Below, in pieces: positions 57,241 through 64,000 of a DNA stretch of 64,000 nt. The DNA comes from Flavobacterium araucananum. Its GTDB lineage: Bacteria > Bacteroidota > Bacteroidia > Flavobacteriales > Flavobacteriaceae. How positions within the stretch are numbered: the first letter of the stretch is position 1; every line of letters begins with the position of its first letter. The DNA lies in assembly GCF_002222055.1 (NCBI RefSeq), contig NZ_MUGS01000029.1, positions 45,533-109,532 of the forward strand, written 5' to 3'. The notes beneath the pieces are model-generated. The model was given only the letters and a program-made list of their open reading frames with translations. It was not told the DNA's origin and did not search any database. The translations under genes were made by a program, and so were the position numbers.

Positions 57241-57271
57241 AAGTATTTATACGTAAAAATACTTATTTTTG
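57241..57271 (+). promoter_or_regulatory. Nitrate reductase promoter with palindromic operator
   Basis: AAGTATTTATACGTA is followed by AAAATACTT, a near-perfect 24-bp palindrome at 57241-57264. Within it ATACGTA-AAAA-TACTTAT (57249-57266) has the same 7-4-7 layout as at nirB, and the -7 element TATTTTTG (57264-57271) begins at the same offset of +4 inside TACTTAT. Shared by the divergent Crp/Fnr gene. Confidence 0.7.
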
Positions 57272-57338
57272 TTTAGAAATAAATAAGTGATTTATTTAGA
57301 TATTAAAAGATTTACCAGTCGTAATAAAAAAAGCTGTG

Positions 57339-60300
57339 ATGCAAAATACCAAAATCAAAACTACCTGTTCGTATTGTGGCGTTGGCTGTGGCATAATTGT
57401 GACTAAAGATGCCAAAAATGGTGTCATGGTTACGGGCGACAAAGACCATCCGGTAAACAAAGGAATGTTGTGTTCGAAAGGAATGAATTTGCATTACGTA
57501 GCCAATGATATTTCGGATAGGATTTTATATCCGGAAATGCGTGGCAGTAAGTCCTACCCTCTGGAACGTGTAAGCTGGGATACTGCACTAGATCGTGCTG
57601 CTGCTGTTTTTACTTCTATTATAAAAAAACACGGACCCGATAGTATAGGTTTTTATATTTCAGGTCAATGTTTAACCGAAGAATATTATCTGGTAAACAA
57701 GTTGGTAAAAGGCTTTCTAAAAACCAATAATATCGATACGAACTCCCGCCTTTGTATGAGTTCTGCCGTTGTGGGTTATAAAAAAACCTTTGGCGAGGAT
57801 TCTGTACCAATTGCCTATGATGATATCGAATTGGCCGACACCTTCCTGATTACCGGTGCAAATCCGGCTTGGTGTCATCCTATTTTATTTCGAAGAATAG
57901 AAAATCACAAAGAGAAAAACCCAAAAATAAAAATAATCGTTATTGATCCCAGACGCACAGATACTGCTGCGTTTGCTGACCTACATTTGCAAATTATACC
58001 GGGATCTGATATTATATTGTACCACGCCATTGCAAAACGTCTCATCGAAAAAGGTCATGTAGATCATGATTTTGTAAAAAATAACACTGAAAATTTTAAA
58101 CAATATAAAGACTTAGTTTTAAGTACTTCGTTAGAAAAAGCCTCAAAGATTTGTGGCATTTCTGTTAATGACATTAAACTTGCCGCAGACATCATTGGCA
58201 AAGCAAAGGGTTTCATTTCGCTTTGGGCAATGGGACTTAATCAAAGCGCTGTTGGTGTCGATAAAAATACCGCTTTATTAAACCTGTCTTTGTTAACAGG
58301 ACAGATCGGGAAACCTGGTTCAGGACCTTTTTCGCTAACAGGACAACCCAATGCTATGGGCGGACGAGAAGTGGGTGGAATGGCAACACTTCTAGCAGCT
58401 CACAAAGACATTGCAAATCCGGAACATCGAAAAGAAGTTGCCGATTTTTGGGGAGTTGATGAAATTTCAGACAAACCTGGCTTAACAGCAACCGAAATGT
58501 TTGATGCATTGGAATCTGGCAAAATGAAAGCCGTTTGGATAATCTGTACCAATCCGATGGTTAGTTTACCCGATTCCCGTCGTATCGAAAAAGCCCTGAA
58601 AAATGCCAAATTTGTGGTTGTTCAGGATATTTCGCATAACGCTGATACTTCAAAATATGCCGATTTATTATTGCCGGCTGCCGGCTGGCTGGAAAAAGAA
58701 GGCACAATGACCAACTCTGAACGTCGTATTTCTTATTTACCTAAAGGAATCAATGCTCCGGGAGAAGCGCTATCGGATATCGAAATTTTAATTCGTTTTG
58801 CTAAAAAAATGAATTTTCACGGTTTCAATTTTAACAGTGCCGAAGAAATTTACAAAGAGCATTGCGCGCTGACTAAAAATACCAATATCGACATTTCCTT
58901 CTTAAACTATCATCGCTTAAAAACCGAAGGTACATTTCAATGGCCTGTTCCGGATTATGGACATCCGGGAACTCCCCGCCTTTTTACCGATAAAAAATTT
59001 TATACCCCATCGCAAAAAGCAATTTTCAATATACCAACGACTATTGAGAATACCTCTGAGCCACCAAGTCCACAATATCCGTTTATCCTAACAACAGGGC
59101 GAGTTCGCGATCAATGGCATACAATGACAAAAACCGGAAAAGTATCCCGATTGATGACGCATACACCAAGTCCGGTTTTAGAAATAAACCCCATTGATGC
59201 CTTCAAAAATGATATTAAAAACGGAGATCTCGTGGTTGTTTCGAGCAAAAACGGAGAAGTTCGTGTCAAAGCCAAGGTAACAGATTCGATAAAAGAAAAA
59301 GTTGTTTTTCTACCGATGCATTGGGGCAAACAACTCGAAAATGATTTGAACAGAACGAACAATTTGACCTTTACAGTCGTTGATCCGGTTTCTAAAGAAC
59401 CTGATTTTAAATACACTACGATCAATATTCGCAAATATGCAAAACCTTTTCAAAAAATTGCTATTATAGGTGCCGGAGCTGCCGCTTTCAGGTTTATTCA
59501 AAACTATCGCGAATTCAATTCAACCGATGAAATTATTATTTTTTCAAACGAAATAAATCCATTTTACAATCGGGTTTTGCTTCCGGAATATATGACGGGC
59601 GAATTTAGCTGGGAACAATTATTAAAAGTAAAAGATGGCGAAGCTCTGAATAAGCTAAAAATTACCATGAATGCCGGGGTTGCTATTACTAAAATTGATG
59701 CTACTAAAAAAACGATAACAGATAGTCTTGGCGAAACTCATTTATATGATTCCTTGATTATCGCAACCGGAAGTCGTCCCTTTGTGCCTGAAAATGCACA
59801 ACTTCATCTTCCCGGCCGTTTTACCGTAAGACGCAAGGAAGATGCGGATGGTTTAAAAAAACATCTCGACAGTACTAATTTACCTCCGGAAGAGCAACAT
59901 GTTGTTATTATAGGGGGTGGTTTATTAGGATTGGAACTCGCTGCAGCCTTAAAACATAAAAAAGTTAAAACAACCATAATTCAAAGAGCCTCACGCTTGA
60001 TGGAACGCCAATTGGATAGAATCTCCAGTAAATTGTTGGCAGAGGAAGTGCAGCTTCGCGATATTCAGATTTACTTTGATAATGAAGTAAGTACCGTTTT
60101 CGAAACTAATAATCCAAATGAGATCGAAATTGCCTTAAAAAGTGGTCGAATTATTACCGCAAATGCTATCGTTTATACTATAGGTACTATTCCAAACATA
60201 GAAATCGCAAGAGAAAGTGGCCTTTTGTGCGGTCGTGGCGTCAAGGTCAACCAGTATTTGCAAACCTCAAATCCGGATATTTTTGCTATTGGCGAAATAG

Positions 60301-60854
60301 CCGAATTCAATAATAAGTTATTTGGTATAACATCTGCCGCAGAGGAACAAGCCGATATTTTAGCCCACTTTTTGGCTGGCGATATCAGCAGTTTTTACAA
60401 AGGTTCTGTTTTAATGAATATTCTAAAACTTGAAGATATTAACCTGTGTAGCATAGGCGATATCGAAATTCCGGAAAACGATGATTCCTACGAGGAAATT
60501 ATCTTTGCTGATCTAAAAAAACGGTATTACAAAAAATGTATCGTTAAGGATGATCTCTTGGTTGGTGCAATTTTAATGGGAGATAAAAATGAATTTGCTG
60601 AGTTTAAAACCATGATCGAAAGCAAAATCGAATTATCGGACAAAAGAAATTTATTACTAAGAGGAAGCTCAAATGCAAAACCTGTTTTAGGGAAACTAGT
60701 CTGTTCTTGCAGCCAGGTTGGCACCGGAAACATCGAAGAAGTTATAAAAAGTGGTATCACTAATTTTACCGATTTGTGTAAAAATACTGGTGCAGGTCTA
60801 GGCTGCGGAAGCTGTAAAACAGAGGTTAAAGAGATATTGGCGAAATGTAAATAG
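57339..60854 (+). CDS. Assimilatory nitrate reductase fused to FAD/NADH and [2Fe-2S] modules
   Basis: 1171 residues from the ATG at 57339. [4Fe-4S] cluster near the start, in M+1 numbering Cys11, Cys14, Cys18 and Cys46 with TCSYCGVGCG. Molybdopterin core about 55-480 (RLCMSSAVVGYKKTFGEDSVP; TGANPAWCHPILF; MGLNQSAVGVDKNTALLN; LTGQPNAMGGREVGG), Molydop_binding about 570-690. Then an FAD/NAD module at about 695-1095 (IAIIGAGAAAFRF; VVIIGGGLLGLELAAAL) and a BFD [2Fe-2S] domain at the C-terminus (LVCSCSQVGTG; GLGCGSCKTEV). So NasC- and NasB-like parts are joined in one polypeptide, giving a self-contained NAD(P)H-nitrate reductase. No signal peptide; cytoplasmic. Confidence 0.93.
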   Translation: MQNTKIKTTCSYCGVGCGIIVTKDAKNGVMVTGDKDHPVNKGMLCSKGMNLHYVANDISDRILYPEMRGSKSYPLERVSWDTALDRAAAVFTSIIKKHGPDSIGFYISGQCLTEEYYLVNKLVKGFLKTNNIDTNSRLCMSSAVVGYKKTFGEDSVPIAYDDIELADTFLITGANPAWCHPILFRRIENHKEKNPKIKIIVIDPRRTDTAAFADLHLQIIPGSDIILYHAIAKRLIEKGHVDHDFVKNNTENFKQYKDLVLSTSLEKASKICGISVNDIKLAADIIGKAKGFISLWAMGLNQSAVGVDKNTALLNLSLLTGQIGKPGSGPFSLTGQPNAMGGREVGGMATLLAAHKDIANPEHRKEVADFWGVDEISDKPGLTATEMFDALESGKMKAVWIICTNPMVSLPDSRRIEKALKNAKFVVVQDISHNADTSKYADLLLPAAGWLEKEGTMTNSERRISYLPKGINAPGEALSDIEILIRFAKKMNFHGFNFNSAEEIYKEHCALTKNTNIDISFLNYHRLKTEGTFQWPVPDYGHPGTPRLFTDKKFYTPSQKAIFNIPTTIENTSEPPSPQYPFILTTGRVRDQWHTMTKTGKVSRLMTHTPSPVLEINPIDAFKNDIKNGDLVVVSSKNGEVRVKAKVTDSIKEKVVFLPMHWGKQLENDLNRTNNLTFTVVDPVSKEPDFKYTTINIRKYAKPFQKIAIIGAGAAAFRFIQNYREFNSTDEIIIFSNEINPFYNRVLLPEYMTGEFSWEQLLKVKDGEALNKLKITMNAGVAITKIDATKKTITDSLGETHLYDSLIIATGSRPFVPENAQLHLPGRFTVRRKEDADGLKKHLDSTNLPPEEQHVVIIGGGLLGLELAAALKHKKVKTTIIQRASRLMERQLDRISSKLLAEEVQLRDIQIYFDNEVSTVFETNNPNEIEIALKSGRIITANAIVYTIGTIPNIEIARESGLLCGRGVKVNQYLQTSNPDIFAIGEIAEFNNKLFGITSAAEEQADILAHFLAGDISSFYKGSVLMNILKLEDINLCSIGDIEIPENDDSYEEIIFADLKKRYYKKCIVKDDLLVGAILMGDKNEFAEFKTMIESKIELSDKRNLLLRGSSNAKPVLGKLVCSCSQVGTGNIEEVIKSGITNFTDLCKNTGAGLGCGSCKTEVKEILAKCK

Positions 60855-60858
60855 TTTA

Positions 60859-61058
60859 CAGTCGCAGTATTCAGTCGCAGTATTCAGTCACAGTCGCAGT
60901 TTTCAGTGCAAACTGAGACTGAATACTGCGACTGAGATTAAGACTGAATACTAAGACTGAGACTGAGACTGAATACTGAGACTGAATACTGCGACTAAGA
61001 TTAAGACTAAATACTAAGACTGAGAACTGAGACTGAATACTGAGACTGAAACTGAAAA
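60859..61058. repeat. Degenerate GACTGA/TATTCAGTC tract between nitrate genes
   Basis: About 200 bp of imperfect short repeats built from ACTGAATACTGAGACTGA-like units. The left 18 bases (60859-60876, CAGTCGCAGTATTCAGTC) are the exact reverse complement of 60917-60934, so the transcript can fold into a hairpin. Simple-sequence composition quite unlike its surroundings. Confidence 0.85.
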
Positions 61059-61067
61059 CTAAAAAAA

Positions 61068-62498
61068 ATGGAACTAACCAGATTAATAATAAAAGGAGGC
61101 GTGATTTCGCCTGGAGAACTAAAAGAAGTAGTCAACATGGCGCGGGATCAGGGTTTAGACTCTATTTCATTTGGTTCAAGGCAGGATATTATTTTCCCAA
61201 AAGGGTTTAAATCTTTGGATAAAGAGAAACTTGGCAAACACCATTTTGTTTTTCCGGAACAAAAAAGTGGTAATAATATTGTTTCTTCTTATGTTTCGAC
61301 CGATATTTTTAGAAATACCAATTGGCTTACAGGCAATAAATTTCTATATATTTTAGAACAATTCAAGGAACAACCAAGATTAAAAGTCAACATAACAGAT
61401 CCTAAACAACAGTTGGTTCCCTTGTTTACGGGGCATCTTAATTTTATCGCTTCAGAGCATGAAGATTATTGGTATTTGTACCTTAGATTACCCAAATGGG
61501 AACGCATGGAAGTATATCCAATTTTGATTTACAGTTGGGATATTGCACAATTTTATTATGAAATTGAAAAGATTACAGCTCAGGAATCTCTTGGTATCGA
61601 TATGATTTTTGCACTGGTTAGCGAAGCATTAGACACCAATAACAGAACAATTGATAAGCCGCTAAATATTCCGTTTTATCCCTTTCCGTATTATGAGGGC
61701 ATGAACAGAATGGGAATTGATAAGTATTGGCTGGGTTTGTACTGGCGAAATAACCTGTATGATTTAGATTTTCTCAAAGAAATGTGTGATTTGTGTTTTG
61801 ATTGCAAAATTGGAAAAATATGCATTACACCCTGGAAATCTTTTATTATAAAAGGAATTCCAAAAGATCGAAAACTCGAATGGGAAAAGTTTTTAGGAAA
61901 AAGAGGCATCAATGTTCGTCATTCATTACTGGAACTCAATTGGCATTTGCCTGTTGCGATGGAGTGGGCTTTAAATCTTAAAACGTACCTTGTCAGGACC
62001 CTTGATCAATTTGACATCAGTACATACGGATTAACTTTTGGTATCTCAGAGTACAATCGTGACGGGCATTATTTTACTTCGATTATAGTCGAAAAAAATG
62101 AATTGCCAAAAGCATTAGCGTCCATTAAAATAAGGGATACTTATAATGTTTTATATGCTAAGAATTTCGATCCCAATACACGCGAATATATCGTGCATTC
62201 GCAGGATATTGACAAACTCGAACTACCAACCATCTTAATTGAGCTGAGCCGTAAATATTTTGAAGAACTTGGGAACTCTGTTTTTGAAACAACAGAAAAT
62301 CTGCTAAAAAAAGAAAAACCACAATTAGATATTTATCAATGTCAGGAATGTTTAACGCTTTATAAACCAGAATATGGAGATCAAAGTCAAGGTATTCCCA
62401 AGGGTGTTTTATTTACTGATTTAGCAGCGACTTATTGCTGTTCTTTGTGTGAAGCGCCAAAAACTAATTTCAAAATTTTAGAAGTTGTACAAAATTAA
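61068..62498 (+). CDS. Rubredoxin-tailed protein with nitrite/sulfite-reductase-like fold remnants
   Basis: 476 residues. The last 55 are a rubredoxin domain with ligands Cys425, Cys428, Cys458 and Cys461 (CQEC, CCSLC) and a YGDQSQGIPKG core. The first part resembles the ferredoxin-like half domain of nitrite/sulfite reductases (ISPGELKEVVNMARDQGLDSISFGSRQDI; ICITPWKSFIIKGI), but there is no CX5C-CX3C siroheme cluster motif. In the middle is a four-Cys group at 240, 243, 246 and 252 (CX2CX2CX5C). Follows the nitrate reductase gene. It might pass electrons to nitrate or nitrite reduction. Function not established. Confidence 0.75.
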   Translation: MELTRLIIKGGVISPGELKEVVNMARDQGLDSISFGSRQDIIFPKGFKSLDKEKLGKHHFVFPEQKSGNNIVSSYVSTDIFRNTNWLTGNKFLYILEQFKEQPRLKVNITDPKQQLVPLFTGHLNFIASEHEDYWYLYLRLPKWERMEVYPILIYSWDIAQFYYEIEKITAQESLGIDMIFALVSEALDTNNRTIDKPLNIPFYPFPYYEGMNRMGIDKYWLGLYWRNNLYDLDFLKEMCDLCFDCKIGKICITPWKSFIIKGIPKDRKLEWEKFLGKRGINVRHSLLELNWHLPVAMEWALNLKTYLVRTLDQFDISTYGLTFGISEYNRDGHYFTSIIVEKNELPKALASIKIRDTYNVLYAKNFDPNTREYIVHSQDIDKLELPTILIELSRKYFEELGNSVFETTENLLKKEKPQLDIYQCQECLTLYKPEYGDQSQGIPKGVLFTDLAATYCCSLCEAPKTNFKILEVVQN

Positions 62499-62549
62499 TT
62501 GCTGTTCTTCTACTCTGGAAAATCCAATCATAAGAAGAAGAACAGAAAT

Positions 62550-63008
62550 TTACTTTTGCTCTAATACCGCAATTAAATTTTGATTCAACTCTTTTGTTTT
62601 TACTCCTGCAACAGAAAAAAAATTTCGATCAAAATCTTCTACCGTTACAATAGCTTTTTTGATAACTTTTTTTCCTAAATCTGTTAGTACAACTACTTTT
62701 GCTCTTGTATCTGTAGCATGTTCTTGTCTTGCAATAAAACTTTTTTGCTGTAAAGTTCTTAAAACTGTAGAAGTAGTCATTGGGTCAATTTTAGTGTGCG
62801 ACGAAAGTACAATCTGCGTAACTTCTTGTTTATGAAGCATAAGCCAATGTATACTTGCCATCAATACAAATTGCGAATGGGTTATATTATGTTCTTCCAA
62901 CGCTTTTTTGATTTCACGTTGCCAAAGATTTGTTACCTGCCACAACAAAAAACCAGAACTATCTTCCGGTTTTTCAACACTAAATGTATTATCCTCTGCT
63001 TTACTCAT
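62550..63008 (-). CDS. MarR-family transcriptional regulator
   Basis: 152 residues. Winged-helix core at about 40-130: FVLMASIHWLMLHKQEVTQIVLSSHTKI, then TTSTVLRTLQQKSFIARQEHATDTRAKVVVLTDLGKKV with the DxR wing. Last gene of the SRPBCC-EVE-MarR unit. An inverted repeat over the promoter at 63905-63942 is a likely autoregulatory site. Confidence 0.88.
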   Translation of the reverse strand: MSKAEDNTFSVEKPEDSSGFLLWQVTNLWQREIKKALEEHNITHSQFVLMASIHWLMLHKQEVTQIVLSSHTKIDPMTTSTVLRTLQQKSFIARQEHATDTRAKVVVLTDLGKKVIKKAIVTVEDFDRNFFSVAGVKTKELNQNLIAVLEQK

Positions 63009-63026
63009 TTTTACTTTTTTAATATA

Positions 63027-63467
63027 TTATTCGGCAACATTTCTTTCAGAAATCATTTTTGAAGCTATAAAGTTAAAATCATTTTCATTGATTTCAAAAA
63101 ATCCATAACGAAACGGGTATCCCCACGATTTTTTATTAGGGATAAACTCCAGATTTTCAATTAACGGAATTATCGAAACTTCGTTCGATACCATAAATTG
63201 AATATTTCGTCTAAAAGGTACAAAATCCTCTGTCATCTTAAAAGCATACACTTCATCATCACCTACTTTTCCTATGGCAGTAAAAGCCTGACACTTTTCA
63301 TTTCCTTCCATCGTAATTTTAGAAGAGTAAATTAAAATATAATCTTCTTTTTGCATTCTTTTCAAAGGCCCTTGTTTTCCGTGACAAACCTGTATAAAAC
63401 CACCATTTATTGCTCTTTGTGCATGCTCTTTTGAAATCGTTGCGATCCAGTATTTTTTTGTTCTCAT
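63027..63467 (-). CDS. EVE-domain (UPF0310-like) protein
   Basis: 146 residues. EVE/PUA-like fold: KKYWIATISKEHAQRAINGGFIQVCHGK, DYILIYSSKITM, FTAIGKVGDDEVYAF, and WGYPFRYGFFEI. Family members may bind modified nucleotides in RNA or DNA. Its start overlaps the SRPBCC stop by four bases (ATGA), indicating translational coupling. Confidence 0.85.
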   Translation of the reverse strand: MRTKKYWIATISKEHAQRAINGGFIQVCHGKQGPLKRMQKEDYILIYSSKITMEGNEKCQAFTAIGKVGDDEVYAFKMTEDFVPFRRNIQFMVSNEVSIIPLIENLEFIPNKKSWGYPFRYGFFEINENDFNFIASKMISERNVAE

Positions 63468-63883
63468 AGTTTCGAAGCTGCTTTAATTTGTTCCTGAACA
63501 TCAACGGGCAAAGCATCGACAATTTTTTTAGCCACCAATTTTACCCAAAGAAAACCTAGTAATCCTTTTACAGTTATACTATTTGTAATTTTTAATCCAT
63601 CGGGAGTTTCTTCAAATAAATGTTCGTCATACATTTTTGCTAAAGGAAAATTAGTAACATCAAGAAATCTTTTATTTGCTACAACTTCCAATAATTCAAC
63701 TTTTACATTCGGTCCCCCTTTTGGTCGTAGTAAAAAATGATTTCCTTTTTCAAAATTGCCTTCTAACTTGGCATATTCAATTCCTGTATCCCAAGTATGC
63801 CAATTATTTACATCTGCAAATAAATTCCACATTTGTTCCTTGGTTACCGCTTTTGTTAGCACTGAATGAGATTTTGACCACAT
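63464..63883 (-). CDS. SRPBCC-family protein
   Basis: 139 residues. START/polyketide-cyclase-like: SVLTKAVTKEQMWNLFADVNNWHTWDTGIEYAKLEG, LRPKGGPNVKVELLEV, ITNSITVKGLLGFLW, in the order of a hydrophobic ligand-binding helix-grip fold. First gene of the operon with EVE and MarR proteins. Binds small hydrophobic ligands; the true ligand is unknown. Confidence 0.82.
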   Translation of the reverse strand: MWSKSHSVLTKAVTKEQMWNLFADVNNWHTWDTGIEYAKLEGNFEKGNHFLLRPKGGPNVKVELLEVVANKRFLDVTNFPLAKMYDEHLFEETPDGLKITNSITVKGLLGFLWVKLVAKKIVDALPVDVQEQIKAASKL

Positions 63884-63904
63884 ATTTTTTTATATTTAAA
63901 ATTA

Positions 63905-63942
63905 ATAAGTGCAAATATAGTATGTGTACTTATAATAACAAA
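63905..63942 (-). promoter_or_regulatory. Promoter and candidate MarR operator of the SRPBCC operon
   Basis: On the minus strand TTTG (plus 63939-63942) and TATATTTG (plus 63912-63919) with a 19-bp spacer match the Bacteroidota promoter. An inverted repeat, ATAAGTGCA (63905-63913) and TGTACTTAT (63925-63933), 8 of 9 pairs, covers the -7 element and spacer. Confidence 0.7.
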
Positions 63943-64000
63943 TAATTTTACCTTTTTTTTTATTCATTTTTTTTAATAATCGAAAAACAAAGGATAATTA

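Noticed and set aside
60859..61058. Short repeats as a possible CRISPR array or phase-variable coding tract
   Set aside because: Units are degenerate with no regular spacers, and the tract lies between two intact genes, not inside one.

Overview
The window looks like chromosomal DNA from a Flavobacterium-type bacterium (Bacteroidota, Flavobacteriaceae). The reasons are the low GC content, a giant surface protein with a type IX secretion (T9SS) type B C-terminal domain next to PorP/SprF-like and OmpA-like partners, TAnnTTTG-type -7 promoter elements, GH92/GH130/GH29 glycan enzymes, a NagB-LmbE fusion, and intergenic palindromic repeats. Species was not determined. All functions are read from sequence motifs and family memory; no search was run.

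Layout. (1) 1-12.3 kb is a glycan-utilisation region: a CBM9-like protein (cut by the left edge), a GH130 phosphorylase, an SSS symporter, a GH92 alpha-mannosidase lipoprotein, a LytS/LytTR-type two-component pair, a NagB-PIG-L fusion and a GH29 alpha-fucosidase. The set fits trimming, uptake and phosphorolysis of mannose/GlcNAc/fucose glycans such as N-glycans; no SusC/SusD pair is visible. (2) 12.5-28 kb is a surface-adhesin operon: a small secreted protein of unknown function, a 3127-residue adhesin with 17 near-identical 106-residue repeats, a PorP/SprF-like protein and an OmpA-like protein, preceded by a TPR histidine kinase and a LuxR-type response regulator. (3) 28.4-32.7 kb holds an AraC regulator, a DyP peroxidase, an unknown lipoprotein and an OMPLA-type phospholipase. 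(4) 32.8-33.7 kb is an unusual tRNA cluster (Ser-GCT, Pro-TGG, two 3'-truncated tRNA copies at exact 71-bp spacing, Arg-TCT) followed by a GIY-YIG nuclease gene whose stop codon runs into a second, Lys-anticodon tRNA-like body with the same T-arm and terminator. (5) 33.9-45.5 kb is housekeeping and redox: thiolase, NlpC/P60 peptidase, aldo-keto reductase, an mdaB-ygiN-like quinone pair, methyltransferase, regulators and a DUF2130 protein. (6) 45.8-62.5 kb is a nitrate/nitrite assimilation region: NirB, NirD, DUF4202, a NarX-like sensor with its response regulator, NarK, an outer-membrane porin, a Cys-rich Crp/Fnr regulator, a fused nitrate reductase, and an odd rubredoxin-tailed protein. (7) 62.5-63.9 kb is an SRPBCC-EVE-MarR operon.

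The nitrate region appears to be one regulon. The nirB and nitrate reductase promoters share a 7-4-7 element ending in TACTTAT (identical to the NarL heptamer consensus) placed identically against a TAnnTTTG promoter; related TACGTA palindromes precede the response regulator and narK. The porin instead has an FNR-like TGAT-N4-ATCA box near -42. The least explained pieces are the tRNA/GIY-YIG composite, the rubredoxin-tailed protein and the soluble insert in NarK.
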